Below are positions 11,357 to 23,394 of a DNA stretch of 64,000 nt, piece by piece (the first letter of the stretch is position 1; each line of letters begins with the position of its first letter). The translations under genes were made by a program, and so were the position numbers. The notes under the pieces are model-generated. The model did no database searches, had not been told where the DNA came from, and saw only the letters and a program-made list of their open reading frames with translations. The DNA comes from Bemisia tabaci (taxonomy: Eukaryota > Arthropoda > Insecta > Hemiptera > Aleyrodidae), in NCBI RefSeq assembly GCF_918797505.1, contig NC_092796.1:52978851-53042850 (forward strand), in the 5' to 3' direction.

Positions 11357-11609
11357 CTGCCTTGCCAAAGGAAAAACGCTGTATGAACCTCCAGGCGTTG
11401 CCAAATTTCCTTTGATAAAACACGAATTTCCTGGTATACTTATGAATATTTTCTTTCCAATTATTCAGATACTTTTGCTCACAATTTCACCTAAAGTTCT
11501 TGAAAATGTCAAGGAAAAATATTTATGATTTTCCTCAAAAATGAACATTTATCGAAGAAAATCTGGCAACTCTCGAACGTTCATACGGCGTTCTTTCTTA
11601 GTACGGCAG
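11357..11609. mobile_element. Family A copy 4 with AATG TSD
   Basis: 253 bp; AATG directly precedes CTGC and follows the right-hand GTACGGCAG, a clean 4-bp duplication. Left TIR is slightly mutated (CTGCCTTGCCAAAGG). Confidence 0.8.
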
Positions 11610-11875
11610 AATGCACCATACCACCGCGTCTTGATCCAGACACACGTATATAAGACGTGAGAGCTGAGTTGGCTTTTTTAACAAACCCAGGAGGAGGAGG
11701 TGGTGATTTTCATCCGGCTCAAGATTCGAAACGAGAAGGGGAACTAGACTATGAGACTAGCGTTCATGCTCGCAGCGAGCGATTGCAATTGCGATTGTGA
11801 CAGTTTACTTTCTCATAAACCCTGAAGTAAATTTAAAAATCACGGAAGCAAAGGAGCACGCAATCGCGAGACGGT

Positions 11876-12108
11876 GCACAGTGGATCGAGTCAATTAGAG
11901 ACGTCAGACATGAAATTTTTGACTAAAACTGTGCATTTTGATGTTTAGTTCGTCCCAATTTAAAAGGGGTGTTTGTAGTAGAAAATTTTACGAGGAAGCC
12001 AATGGAAGCTCGACTTTTAGAACCTCAAAGTATTGTATAGACGGAGTCATAAGCTCTTAAAGTTTCCAAATTATGTCCGACCTCTCCTATTGACTCAATC
12101 CACTGTGC
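11876..12108. mobile_element. Element J, short intact copy
   Basis: GCACAGTGGATCGAGTCAAT to TTGACTCAATCCACTGTGC, with GATGTTTAGTTCGTCCCAAT and AAAGTTTCCAAATTATGTCC inside. Gives the uninterrupted reference for the nested copy at 16902-18029. Confidence 0.8.
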
Positions 12109-12159
12109 GGCGATGCACAGTGGCACCGCAAAGCGGCAAGCGTCCAAGCGGTGTTAAGC

Positions 12160-13131
12160 TACGGAACCTTAGGCGCGTCTGGACGCGGCGTCCTGGACGC
12201 CGGCGGAAAATGCTGCTACCGAGTCGAGGGCGAGAAGACGCTCACATTTTGGAACACGGCACCTTAGGAGCGGAATCCGAGGATTTTTTCCGCTCTGTCC
12301 GCCGTCAATTTCTCGAATTTTCGTTGATCGGACAGTATGCTCTGGGCCGCGAAAATGGCTGTGCGCGCTTTTTTTTAGGAGGGTGTGGATTCGATCGACA
12401 AAAATCGACCGAAAAATAAAAACGTGAATCGATCGACACCAATCGATGGACAAATTACTAAAAAACGGGTGTCGATTCGATCGACAAAAAATGTGGATCG
12501 ATAGACGAGAAATGATTGACAATTAAAAGGAAAACCGGTATCTAGTCAATCGACATGAATCGATCGAAAAACCAAAACGTGAACCAATCGACGTAATTCG
12601 ATCGATTCACAACTTGGTCGATCGATTCACGGGTTTGTCGATCAACTCACATGTTTGTCGATCGACTCATAGGTTTGTCGATCGATTCGCAGGTTTGTCG
12701 ATCGACTCATAGGTTTGTCGATCGATTCACAGGTTTGTCGATAGACTCACAGGTTTGTCGATCTATCCACGGCTTTTGTCGATTGATTCACGGGTCGGTC
12801 GGTCGATCCACGGCTCTTGTCGATCGATTCACGGAATTTTCGATCGATTCGCGGCTTTTGTCGATCAATTCACGGCCTTTGTGATCGATTCGTGGGTTTG
12901 TCGAACTAAACACATTCAAAAATCGGTAGGAAAGGCAGCGGACTGAGCGGAATTTCTCGGCGTCTTCGCTCCGATCTGTTCGCGACTGATCGGAGCGTCC
13001 TCGATCGGCGTTTTCCGCAGCGTCTCTTCGCCGCTAAGGTGCCGTCCCCGCGCAAAAATCATTAGACAGATTTATCGGCGTCTGGACGCCGCGTCCAGGA
13101 CGCCGCGTCCAGACGCGCCTAAGGTTCCGTA
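12160..13131. mobile_element. 972-bp element with 41-bp perfect TIRs and internal minisatellite
   Basis: The left TIR 12160-12200 (TACGGAACCTTAGGCGCGTC..) is the exact reverse complement of 13091-13131. The ends are GC-rich, while the middle is built from TCGATCGA-containing repeats. No TSD is obvious and there is no transposase. Confidence 0.75.
12612..12904. repeat. Minisatellite, about 20-bp unit GTTTGTCGATCGATTCACAG
   Basis: About 14 degenerate units of 19-21 bp in direct tandem, almost all with TCGATC in the same phase. Upstream (12370-12600) the same words appear in looser, inverted arrangement. Protein frames across it are artefacts of the repeat. Confidence 0.85.
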
Positions 13132-14459
13132 CCTTTACTTGGTGATACCGGAGTAACCAGAGACACGTAAAAAACAGCCCTTTTTTATTTGCTTAGTTCT
13201 CAGTGGCGTTTGCCGCAGACACCAAGAAAGCGCAGCACACCTTCCCGAAAAATATACAAGAGCGACTTGTGCATCTCCGATCGTGACGTCCTATATCTCT
13301 GTTTTCATTTTTCAACATAAATCTAACCAGCAGTTTTTCTTCACTTATTCAAAAATATTTCTATATAATTTTAAGGACTCTCTTTGGTTCGTTTTCTGTT
13401 GAAAATACAGATTTTTAGAAGTCGCGATTGGCATAGACATGTAGATAAGGAGTTGGGCCGCGGAGCGGCCAGGCGACATAGCCCTCTAGTTGACTATATT
13501 GTCTCTGAGGAAGAAAGCAATAGGCTCCTTGCACGTGTACCGCTTCAATTTGGCTGACTGAGCGGCATTTGATTTGAATAAGTATTGGCTGGAATGAAAT
13601 AGGTGTGAGAGGTGCGTTTTATAGAAACACGGTGCAATGCGGTGGCGGGGCGTTTCGTATCTCGTAAGGGGGGTGCCGTGTCGCAAATTTTATTTCTTGG
13701 CCGGAAATTTACTGGGGCGCGCTTGATAGCCTAGTGATAACGGCCCGTGCCCGTGGCGGGGCGCAGACGAAGCGTTCCCGCGAGACGCACACGGAGCCCC
13801 GTAAAAGTTTATTGAAAAAGCTCGCCTTTTTCTTATCACTGAGTCGCACGCTATTGCCAAGAGACTTTACCCAAGCTGCAACTTCAGCCGTGCAAGGATT
13901 TACCCCCTCAACGTCTTCTATCCTGCCAACTTTCCAGAGAAACTTCACGCGTGTCGGTCCCATGATTTAGGGACTATTCAAGTATTACGTAAACAGCTTG
14001 AGAAGGGAGGCGGGGGGGAGGTCAAAACTTGCCTAATCTACCAGGTTTGGAACCTCTGGGTCGGAAGGTCAAGTTCAGTCTTACGTAAATCCCCTCGCTC
14101 AAAAAAGAAAAAAAATTGATGAAAATAATTTTTTACAGGTATTTTTCAGGTTATGTCCAGTATTTTCTGATCAATTAAATTGAAGAGGCGAGTCTTTTGT
14201 AGTTCAAAATGCAGCGAGAGGTTGTCTTGGGTGGTGTCACGATAACTGGAATAGTTTTGTCGCCGTAACAGACACCACATTTTTCGGTCATATTTATAGT
14301 ATTAATGATAATCACTCGAATTTTTTTGCATTATTCTACACGTGGTTACGTATTATAACGATTTTCAAAGATTTGTCGCTATACTTTTCAATTTTAATAT
14401 AGAAACTCTCGTAAGATCCCAAGTTCTTGAGTTATGACGAGTATAGTAATTGGACAGAT
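13132..14459. other. Intergenic stretch with a GC-rich island
   Basis: 13620-13960 is GC-rich and open on both strands but without recognisable protein. CTTGATAGCCTAGTGATAAC at 13722 looks like a tRNA A-box, yet no matching B-box or cloverleaf follows. Confidence 0.4.
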
Positions 14460-14712
14460 CTGCCGTGCTAAGGAAGAACGCCGTATGAGCCCTCAGACGT
14501 TGCCAAGTTGGCTTCGATAAATACCCAATTTACTGGCAAAATTGAGAATATTATTTTGCAAAATTTTCTGACAATTTTGTACGCGATTTAGTCTAAAATA
14601 TCTGAAAATTTCAGGGAAAAATATGCATAAATGTTGTAAAAAATACGTGTTTTATCAAGGAAAATTTGGCAACGTCCGAAAGCTCTTACGGTGTTCTGCC
14701 TTAGCACGACAG
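14460..14712. mobile_element. Family A copy 5
   Basis: TIR CTGCCGTGCTAAGGAAGAAC on the left, TTCTGCCTTAGCACGACAG on the right, with standard internal blocks. No TSD visible. Confidence 0.8.
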
Positions 14713-14749
14713 AGTTCCACTCCCCGCCCGCCTATCGAACGACCACTCC

Positions 14750-14870
14750 CAATGGCGTGGCGTGCTTTGCGATGTATCAATTGATCTATCATTTGAATCT
14801 ATATAAAAGATTCTTTACCACAGCTCAAATAGGGAAATATCGATAATCGATCATTCACGCTTCGCCACTG
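14750..14870. mobile_element. Family F copy
   Basis: Left ATGGCGTGGCGTGCTTTGCG, right TTCGCCACTG. Flanking 8-mers ACCACTCC and ATCACTCC match at 7 of 8, indicating an old 8-bp TSD. It lacks the central palindrome of the 9438 copy. Confidence 0.7.
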
Positions 14871-14878
14871 ATCACTCC

Positions 14879-16041
14879 ATGTGTGTTACGTACGTATTTT
14901 CGTAGGCCGCCGCCGGCCGCCACCAATCTACAGTTTCTAAATCATTGGGAGGAAGTGTCAAAATGTCCAACTAAAAATACTTGAACTGCAGCTCCTTAGG
15001 CCAAAATACTAAATCTAGACAGCCTCATGAGGAAGCCTCAAGTTAAGTTCCCAATTCATTCGTGGAAAAACTTGTACACTTCAAAAGTTGAGGAACTTGG
15101 CAACAACAAAATTGACACCGTCCCACTCTGGATGGGAAGACGTTCCAGCTCTCGAGCTCAATCATGAAGAAAATCTTTCCTCTTTCCGGTAAATAGAATT
15201 TGGCGAATTGTCTCCGCTTCAAACCAAACGAGGGAGCTGCAATTAACGCGAGTGCAATTTACGCAGATCAAGAGATCAGCTCCCTTGATTGAATTGTCAT
15301 CTCCCCCATTTTAATCTGAAAGCTTGGCTCTCAAGGAGACAGGAGACGCTTGTTCTCTCCCGTTTTTAACTTTTACAAGACTTTAAAAATGAACCCTTCC
15401 AGTCCTTCCATAAATGAAGCCGCGACACCATGCAGAATTAAAAAAAATCGCTGGAAAATTTGACTTCAGATGAACCGTTTACGAATCAAGACGGACGGAG
15501 TCTAAAAGAAGGGGACCTCAGAAGTGAACTTTTCAGTGCAGCGTAAACCTCTAGATGGTGATGGTAAAAAAAAATGTAAATGTGATTCGATTTCCGGCAT
15601 GACAGTCCTCTTTATATTTTATTAAAAGAAAGTTTAAGTATGAGCATTAATCGGACAGAGCTTTTTGTAAACATAAAAGGAGTCCAAGGCACATACGAGT
15701 AATAATGGAACTAACAAAAAGAAGTTTCGATTTTTTTTTATAGGAGTCTCATGTCAAGACAAAATTCAAGGTTCATTATCACATTGAAAATATTCTTTTC
15801 CGGCTATAAATCTTCGAGAGAAGAAAATGCACGGGGATAGTTCGTTCAAAACTATACTCCTAGATTATTTTTCTATAATGCGACTTGATTTCTAAATGTA
15901 GTCCGTTTCTTAGAATTCTTACAAATTTTTCTTCATTCTGTTCAGAATAAATTGTAAACTCGGAAACCGTGAATCTTAACTCGTATGCCTTAAAATTTAC
16001 TCCTTATTTTATTTTAAGATACTAAAATTGAACGTGTAGGT
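14879..16041. other. Intergenic stretch, nothing recognised
   Basis: No open frame with coding character, no inverted termini and no tandem repeat seen. Confidence 0.5.
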
Positions 16042-16301
16042 ATATCGACGGTGAAACTACCAAACCACGTATCTCGTTTGCGGTGTTTAAAAATCTACGC
16101 TCACATTTTATTTTTTTATATAGACCAAATCAATATCATTCCTTGAAATTTTCACAGAATTTTCTCCGCATGAAGAGGAAAAATCACGGAAATTTTCAAG
16201 ACTGGACGTTAAGTAGTTTTTCATTTAAAAAATAAAGTATGACAGGAAGTCTGCGACGTCGCAAACCGAGATACGTGGTTTGGTACTTTCACCGTCGATA
16301 T
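16042..16301. mobile_element. Family B copy 2
   Basis: Inverse orientation to copy 1, same ends ATATCGACGGTGAAACTACC and CACCGTCGATAT. The internal AAGTAGTTTTTCATTTAAAA block is shared. Confidence 0.85.
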
Positions 16302-17132
16302 GGGAAATCGTATGAAACTCTGCGCTCCTTCACTTCTGTGGTTATACGATTTGAGCTGCGCAGATGTTGAAATATTTGTATCTCAAATTTTGGTACCTCC
16401 GCTCTTAGTTCGCGACTGTCAGCGAAAGGATAGCGAGAATATGCGACCCACATGAATCTCTTTTTAGGACGTATGTTTTTAATTGTTTCTTATTAATCTT
16501 AATCATGTTTGTATCTTTTTTCGTCGAGAAAAAATTTTTGATTTTAGCGTTGAAGAAAAAACACATTATTAAAATTATGATCAATACACTCGTGGATCTT
16601 CGTGAATCTGCAAACGAGGCTCCAAAATCTTGATGGGAGTCAAAATCTAAAATTAAATCCCACCTATCTTAAGCAAGACTGAAGCAAAATTCCAACAATA
16701 TTTGCCCGCTTTATTTCCATATCAGTTCGAGGATTTGCCTCAAAATCAGGGAAAGTACTATCCTCCTCTGCATTTCACGGATTAAATATGGCAACGCCGC
16801 GCCGGTTTGAAAAGAGAAATCGGCGCGGCGGACCAACATACGCAGAAGAGAAAATTCTCAGGCTCATCTTGTCACCCTCCGGCCTGGAGCTTGGCCACAC
16901 CGCACGGTGGACCGAGTCAATTAGAGAAGCCGGACATGCAGTTTTTTACTTAGACTGCGAAGTTTGATGTTTATTTCCTCACGTTTTAAATTTGAAGGAG
17001 TGACTCTAGAAGAAAATTTCACGAGGAAACCAATAGAGCCACTTAGAGTCCCTGTATAGCAAGAGTATGGACAGATGTGAAACTCCGAAAATCCATCAGG
17101 CCTTCACCGATGCTTCCGCGAATAAAGTTAGG

Positions 17133-17614
17133 CAGCGGCGGATCTAGAAATTTGGCAACACCGGCTTCCTTCATCTAAATCAATACTAAATAATCGATTC
17201 TTGTCGGAGCACGTGACCTCTAGAGTCCCTTTATACTGAGAGTCAAGACAATTCGGCTCATGGATGTCACAAACGGGAATAAAGATTACAGAAATTGAAC
17301 GTTTTTCGTAATCTTTGATCGGCCCATTCTCAAATGCCTTTCTCCGTTCCTCCTCTCATTCCGTTTGTTCCTTGCCGAACCCGTAATTCCCTGGTCCATT
17401 CCAGATTATAATCTTTGCAATTGGTGAAAATGTAATCTTTATTCCCGTTTGTGACACTGTGGAGGCCTAAAATACGGGAACCAATCAGAAATGGATTCAA
17501 ATTGTCTTGACTCTCAGTATAAAGGGACTCTAGTGACCTCTCCAAAAATCGATACATTTCCATAGATTTAAATCGAGAAAGGACAGTGTTGCCAATTTGC
17601 TGGATCCGCCAGTG
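17133..17614. mobile_element. hAT-type MITE (CAGCGGCGGATC) inside K
   Basis: Left end CAGCGGCGGATCTAG, right end CTGGATCCGCCAGTG, continuing inward to a shared TTTGGCAACAC-like segment. The flanking 8-bp duplication is AAGTTAGG (17125-17132 and 17615-17622). CAGNGGCGGATC is a familiar hAT terminus. A related copy lies at 26426-26574. Confidence 0.8.
17221..17532. mobile_element. Innermost TAGAG element of the nest
   Basis: 312 bp with TIRs beginning TAGAGTCCCTTTATACTGAG and the matching reverse complement. The exact 8-bp TSD is GTGACCTC (17213-17220 and 17533-17540). It is therefore the youngest of the four layers. Confidence 0.85.
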
Positions 17615-18121
17615 AAGTTAGGGCCCAGAAATGCAGCCAATCTATAAATTTAAATTATCCAGGATTTACCAATACTATTGTTACGAACCGTCGTTTATAA
17701 GGCACGTATTTGACTCAGCTTTTGCATAAATTTACTCATTTATATGCGGGTGAACGCTCATTCCTGTATATTCTTGGCCATCTTGGTTAGAATTGGAATT
17801 TGCAGACTAGCTGCAGTCTGGCAGTGAAATTTTGTGTGTTAGAAGTTGGTTAGAAGGATAGCTGCACTTTTGGGCCCTAAGACCTCCATGAAGCGATCTG
17901 TCCATACTCTCGCTGTACAGGTACTCTAGAGCCACTTTTAGAAGCTCCAAGTTATGTATAAACCGAGTTGTAAGCTCCGAAAGTTTCCAAATTTTGTCCG
18001 ACTTCTCCTACAGACTTGATCCACTGTGCGCCGGGGTCGGGGATGCTTTTGGCATTGCGGCCGGCAGAGTGGCAGCCGGACCGGACAGATCTGTCCAAGG
18101 CGCCTAATAACACCAATTGTA

Positions 18122-18355
18122 CTGCCGTGCTAAGAAACAACGCCATATGAGCCTTCAGACGTTGCCATATTGCCGTCAAGAAAAGCCGAATTTACTGAGA
18201 AAATTGTCAATAGTTTTCCTCAATTTTTTCAGTTAATACAATAACTGAAAATTCCAGGGAAAAATTTGCAAAAATGTCCTCAAAAATACACGTTTTATTC
18301 GGGGGAATGTGGCAACTCTCGAATGTTCATACGGCGTTTTTCCTCAGCACGGCAG
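18122..18355. mobile_element. Family A copy 6
   Basis: TIR CTGCCGTGCTAAGAAACAAC and TTTTTCCTCAGCACGGCAG with a slightly shortened interior. Lies between element J and copy 7. Confidence 0.8.
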
Positions 18356-18612
18356 TAATAACACCAAGTGTAGTTGTCCGTCCCATGCAAATCGCACGTG
18401 ATTGACTCGGAAGTATTTACGATTCCAAATCCTTCCTCTCCCCCCCCCCCACCCCCAGCCGCGGCTCAACGCACCCCACTCACTCACAGGTCTCCCCCGC
18501 TTCAGCGCTTGAAGCTGATCTGCAGCCATTCATCAAAAAGACTGAGTTTACGCCTTGATCCCGATCACCCAAACCTGGACATTATTTTTCCGGCCAGCAT
18601 CGAGGGGTTTAA

Positions 18613-18865
18613 CTGCCGTGCTAAGGAAGGACGCCGTATGAACATTCGAGAGTTGCCAACTTTCCTTCGATAAAATGTTTATTTTTTTGGAAAGGTATGA
18701 ACATTTTTTTTATATATTTTCAGAATCTTTAGGTAAAACTGAGAAGTAAATTACCTGAAAAATTGGAAGGAAAATATTCATAAGTTAACCAAGAAATTCG
18801 TGTTTTATCAAGGGAAATTTGGCAACTCTCGAATGTTCATACGACGTTCTTCCTTAGCACGGCAG
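18613..18865. mobile_element. Family A copy 7
   Basis: Near-consensus copy, CTGCCGTGCTAAGGAAGGAC to TTCTTCCTTAGCACGGCAG. Long outer arms pair almost perfectly (GAACATTCGAGAGTTGCCAA with its complement). Confidence 0.85.
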
Positions 18866-19065
18866 CATACGAAAACGCCCCTGCCTAGTCAGTGTCCAAT
18901 GTTATGAATACGACATAAATGTTATTTTAACTCCTGGATGCAACTATTCGAGCTTCGTTGATGTCCGTGTTGCATACACGTGGGAGTGAAGGCGTTTTGG
19001 CTGCCCAGCATTGCACTTGCCTGCATTCAAAGTCGCTGGGTTATGTGATGTAATGTAAATATATC

Positions 19066-19332
19066 ATATCGTTGGTGAAACTGTATCTATCAATCACGTA
19101 TCTTGGTTTGCAACGTCGCAGACTTTCTGTCATTCTTCATTTTTAATCTGGAAAAATCCTCAACGTCAATACTGGAAAAAATTCGGTGATTTTTCTTCCC
19201 TTCGCGATAAAAATTCTGTGAAAACTTCAAGGAGTGATGTCGATTTCTTCTCCCTCAAAAAAGTAAAATGAAAGCGGAGATTCTCAAACTCCGCAAACGA
19301 GATAAGTGGTCTGATAGTTTCACCGTCGGTAT
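19066..19332. mobile_element. Family B copy 3 (diverged)
   Basis: Ends ATATCGTTGGTGAAACTG and TTTCACCGTCGGTAT, with the same internal order but many substitutions and indels; an older copy. Confidence 0.75.
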
Positions 19333-19533
19333 GGGTTTCAATGGACGAAAAGTGCTGAGTTTCTGCACTATTTGGTAACAATGACGATAATGAATTCACA
19401 TAAGACTTATTCATGACTCCTTAAACTTTCTGACAACAATGGAAATCTTTGCCCTTCTGTGCTGTGCTGTCTTATAACTTATCTTGCGTTTTTGAACTAT
19501 CCATCTTTCCGTGGATCGTAATACAAATACCTG

Positions 19534-19583
<50 letters not shown>

Positions 19584-20255
19584 CATTATTTTCATTATTT
19601 TACTGGGTGCTTGTATCTAAAACCTCCTTCCATTTCCGTATTAAAAAGCGCATCACGAGAGCTACGATCCAATAAACTGTGATAGTTGTAGTTATTTTTG
19701 TCTGTGAATGAATGGTAAGCAAGTCTGTATGCAAGCTAATTTTTATTTCTTCAGATTGTACAAATTTTTATGAGTTTGCGAGAAAGGAGTTTCCAGAAGG
19801 ATAGGTTGTTAAATACGAGCAGCGAATACTTTAATCAAGTTAATGTTTCATCACAATCAATTTTTCGACTGAGGAAGCCGTTCTTTTAATCCTTTCTCGC
19901 TCTAACGCCGATTAGCGCGATTTTATGCCAAGGAAAGTATGCTGGAAAGAAGTGGTCATAAAAAGAATTGGGAAAAAAGTGAAAGTGATGGAGTTACATT
20001 CCTTACCATATTTCCCCTCTTTAAAGAATCTTAATCATGAATCTTCCTTGAAATTTTCTGCAAAATTTCCTCACAGAAAATTCCAAATATTCACAGAAAA
20101 TTGTCATGATATAATTTGGTTTCTTCTCCTGTCAAAAAATAAAACATAATTGGAGATTTTGCAACACCGCAATGGAGATACTTGGCTTCTAAATTTGACC
20201 ATCAAGTGCAGAAAGAGCTTTGTTCCGTATACTGTGGTTTTAGGCGAGCAACAAA

Positions 20256-20668
20256 GCGCGGTTGACATTTATACAATGATAATTCTTTCTTTGAAGGTCA
20301 ATTGAAGCTTAGATTATTTGTCACGGGCAATAATGGTCATAAAATATGAAAAGTAACTTGAAACACAGCAGTTCACAGGTTAACATGCCTTATTTGGTAG
20401 AGCAATTATCTTTGAGTTAGGTTCCAACCCAGCAATACAACTATTTCGACTTTGGTGTGTTGCACAGTATCACGCGCAATTGAAGGCGTTTTATAATGGT
20501 CCGACCGCGATCTACGGAGAGATGAGTCTTAATGTGTTGACCTAGTGTGCTGTTTGCGTTAATTTCATATATGGATGTATTTCTATCAAACGGAACTATG
20601 TGCATTAAGACATGAGCCCTGAGACGCATAAGAATATGTGCATAACAGGGCTCACGGTATAATAAAAG
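20256..20668. repeat. Dispersed 400-bp repeat, copy 1
   Basis: Shares about 400 bp with 31447-31864: TTCTTTCTTTGAAGGTCAAT, TTTGTCACGGGC, TTAGGTTCCAACCC, GTTGCACAGTATCACGCGCA and CTACGGAGAGATGAGTCTT, ending in a family-C segment. GGTAGAGCAAT and GGTTCCAACCC vaguely resemble pol III A and B boxes, so a SINE-like origin is possible but weak. Confidence 0.65.
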
Positions 20669-20901
20669 TGTATCGTTAGTGACGCAAGCTTCAATTTTAA
20701 GGAGCTCATCTTATCTTAAAACTTAATTTTATACTGAGCCAACTTACATCCGTCATACTTTTGGTTTGTTTTGATATTATATAGTTAAAATGACAGTTTG
20801 GCGTCCAGAAAATGTTCAAGTATTTATAAACTGAGGTCCCATTTCAAGTGGATGGTCACACACAATCAACCCTACTTCCCTGCCGAGGAACATTAGTTTA
20901 A

Positions 20902-21336
20902 GGTGATTCGACGGTTGCCATTTTTTGTGTTAGAGCGACGTGCGATATATCGCATCGATTCGCTCCATAATTTCAGCTGCTTGTAATTTTTTGCGAATTT
21001 CAAGATCGCACCTCTGTTGTCATGAAACTTAAAAATTCATGTACCTTTGACTAAGAAATTCAATGTATTAAAGGCAGGGTTTTTTCAGAGGAAGAATCTC
21101 GTGTTCGAGAGCAGTTTCGAGATCAGTATCGAATGCGATATTTTTCCTCTAAAAGAACCCTGCCTTTATCACGTTGAGTTTCTTCGTCAAGGGTACATTA
21201 ATTCTTTAGTCTCATGAAAACAGAGGTGCAATCTCAAAATTCGAAAAAACATGACAAGTAGCTGAGATTATGGAGCGAATTGATGCGATATATCGCAAGT
21301 CGCTCCGACACAAAAAATGGCAACCGTCGAATCACC
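20902..21336. mobile_element. Family D fold-back 1
   Basis: 435 bp that folds along its whole length: GGTGATTCGACGGTTGCCAT pairs with the right end, and ATGCGATATATCGCA-type blocks and inner arms also match. Flanked by TTAA on each side. Related to 23883-24323 through the ends and the CGATATATCGCATCGATT block. Confidence 0.8.
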
Positions 21337-21359
21337 TTAAATAGATTTTGCATGGATTA

Positions 21360-22122
21360 AAAACGCCAAATTTGTACAGAAAATATGGCAACACTGCGCC
21401 GCGTAGTTGCCGGCCGACCATGTTGCAGGTGACCAGAGGTGAGGCTGAGCGGCCGGAGCCCAAAAACAATAGGGTGTCATCTCCGCGACGGCGACGGTGC
21501 CTGCGGGGAAGACCCGCGGCTCGGTGGCGCTGCACTCTAATTGGCTGGCTCCCAGATGGAAAACCCCCGGTCAAAGGCCAACACCCCTTTCATGCAAATG
21601 CGATCAGACTGATTTCGAGTTCGAGTACTCGACTACCCTTATTCACGGCTGGTGGAGATTTTGATCGCTCCTCATCACCTCGCGATTTCACCCCGTCTTT
21701 CGTGACTTTCTAATCACCGCGCAGCACCGCGTCCGCTTTTTCTCGCCGGTATCTTCGGCTATTTTAAATCAACCATCACTTCAAATACTTTTTGAACATT
21801 TTTGCTCTTATCAAAAGGTTTTTGTGAATATCCTGAATATTTGTGCCCGCTTGTGGCAGTGTTTTGTAAAATTTGTGCGTCTCTGTGTTTGTGCGAAAAA
21901 TATTTTTCTGTTCCGAGTGACATCATTCTTTCCCCACGGTTTTTTTATTGTTTTGTTAAGTGTTGCGATTCAAATCGCTGAATTGCCGATTGTCCGTTTT
22001 ATTTCGAAGTTTTGTGTGGTGATCTTGGACAAGCTCTCTCGCCCAATAAAGTTCAACAATCGCTGAAAATCGTGGATTATCGGACGTTGGATATGTGACG
22101 GACCTTTGCAATAATACATCAG
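21360..22122 (+). promoter_or_regulatory. GC-rich promoter-like block and possible 5' untranslated exon
   Basis: From about 21380 to 21740 the sequence becomes clearly richer in G, C and CpG than its surroundings. It then shifts to an AT-rich transcript-like stretch ending at a donor-like site (ACATCAG then GTTAGT at 22123). This fits a promoter with a non-coding first exon on the plus strand. The nearest plus-strand coding start is the RS/Asn-rich gene at 32124, whose first coding exon begins after an acceptor, so this could be its leader exon 10 kb upstream. There is no direct evidence for the link. Open frames across the block start late or show no domain. Confidence 0.3.
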
Positions 22123-22944
22123 GTTAGTGATTTGTAGTAACTATTTGCACTGCTTCTGACTGGTAAAAATTGAGGGGGGGGGGATCATCCAAACATTGAA
22201 TTCACGTGCGTGACAATCTATTTTTAAAATCACTCGAAACTTTATGCATTACCTACTGTAGCCCGTATCAAAAAAATTCTATAAAAATGTCTTGAGAGGG
22301 TACCTCATTCCCAGTAGCACAGATTGAAATCAGTGTCCTTTACATGATACGATTATAGCTACTGCGTCAGATAATGTGTACATTGCTTATCTACTGATTC
22401 AAGGCACACGGCTTATTAAACTTTACTTAAAATTGAAATATGTTACGATGTTTCACTGCACTGCATATTGCCAATCTTTCTAACTCATGGAACTCACTTT
22501 GTTGCTTGTTTAAAATCGGCATTTATTGACCAAATGATGTAAAAACAAGGAATGTAAAGGTAAAAAAAATATATATTATTTTAAAGAATCGCAATTTTAT
22601 CTTAATAGTATAATTGCATTGTGATACATGGGGAATGAAAGTCATTCCCTCTATTAATTTTCAAAATATGACATGCGACATTTGCATTGAATTTCAGAGC
22701 GCCTTAATCTAGAGCTGCCTATCTATTTTCGGGATCACCATCCTAAATCGTCGAAAAGAGCCGTCTATAGTTTTTATGATTAGGTACTTTCGCTGTGAAG
22801 GCTGTCCCAAAGTTTAATAGAGTCAGACCATGAGAGCATGTCTCATTGGCCAACATGAAAACTCTTTTATTTCTCTATAGATATCTTTAAAAGTACCCCT
22901 AGTGGGAATAATTAGCCTCCTTTCCTCAGTTCTAGGAAAATCGT

Positions 22945-22983
<39 letters not shown>

Positions 22984-23394
22984 TATTGATTCGGGCGACA
23001 TTCACGGACCAAAACTTATGAAAAATTGATTTTTCCATTTTTATTAATGTCCTATTTTTTATGACCTCGAAGATATTAAATTCTCAAGTTAAAGAAGGAA
23101 GGGCTTATGGCGTTTTAAAGGCTCTTGGATTTGTAAATGTTTAAAAACCTGTTTTTTGAGCAATAAAGGCCTTCACGACAACGTTGCATTAAGCGTAAAA
23201 TATTCCTGGAAAATGAAGTATTTTGCGATTTTTTTCCAGGACTTTTTTCCCGATAGATTTGTGCGAAGCTGGTCACCCAACAGAGTTTTTTACTTTAAAA
23301 ATTCCAAGAACCCTTGAAATCCCGTGTAAACTTGAAGTGGTCTGGCGCCTTCAATTTCCTATGCATACTACAAAATATCTTGCGTGTATCAATA
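22123..23394. other. Probable intron or intergenic DNA
   Basis: Follows the donor-like site at 22123. AT-rich, with a 35-T run; no coding signature. Confidence 0.4.

Larger units (their letters stand above)
17044..17928. mobile_element. Element K, hAT-type MITE inside J
   Basis: Ends are TAGAGTCCCTGTATAGC and GCTGTACAGGTACTCTA, flanked by the exact 8-bp duplication GAGCCACT (17036-17043 and 17929-17936). A relative sits at 7859-8582. TAGAG termini and 8-bp TSDs fit the hAT superfamily. It is itself interrupted at 17133-17614. Confidence 0.8.
16902..18029. mobile_element. Element J, outer shell of a four-level nested insertion
   Basis: TIRs start GCACGGTGGACCGAGTCAAT and end with the reverse complement near 18029 (..GATCCACTGTGC). 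A shorter intact relative lies at 11876-12108 with the same ends and the same internal motifs. This copy is split at 17043/17937 by element K. No clear TSD is visible. Confidence 0.75.

Noticed and set aside
12612..12904. Tandem 20-bp array considered as CRISPR
   Set aside because: Units are contiguous and degenerate with no spacers, in a eukaryotic context; it is a minisatellite.
13716..13800. tRNA-like start CTTGATAGCCTAGTGATAAC
   Set aside because: No B-box and no cloverleaf can be formed downstream.
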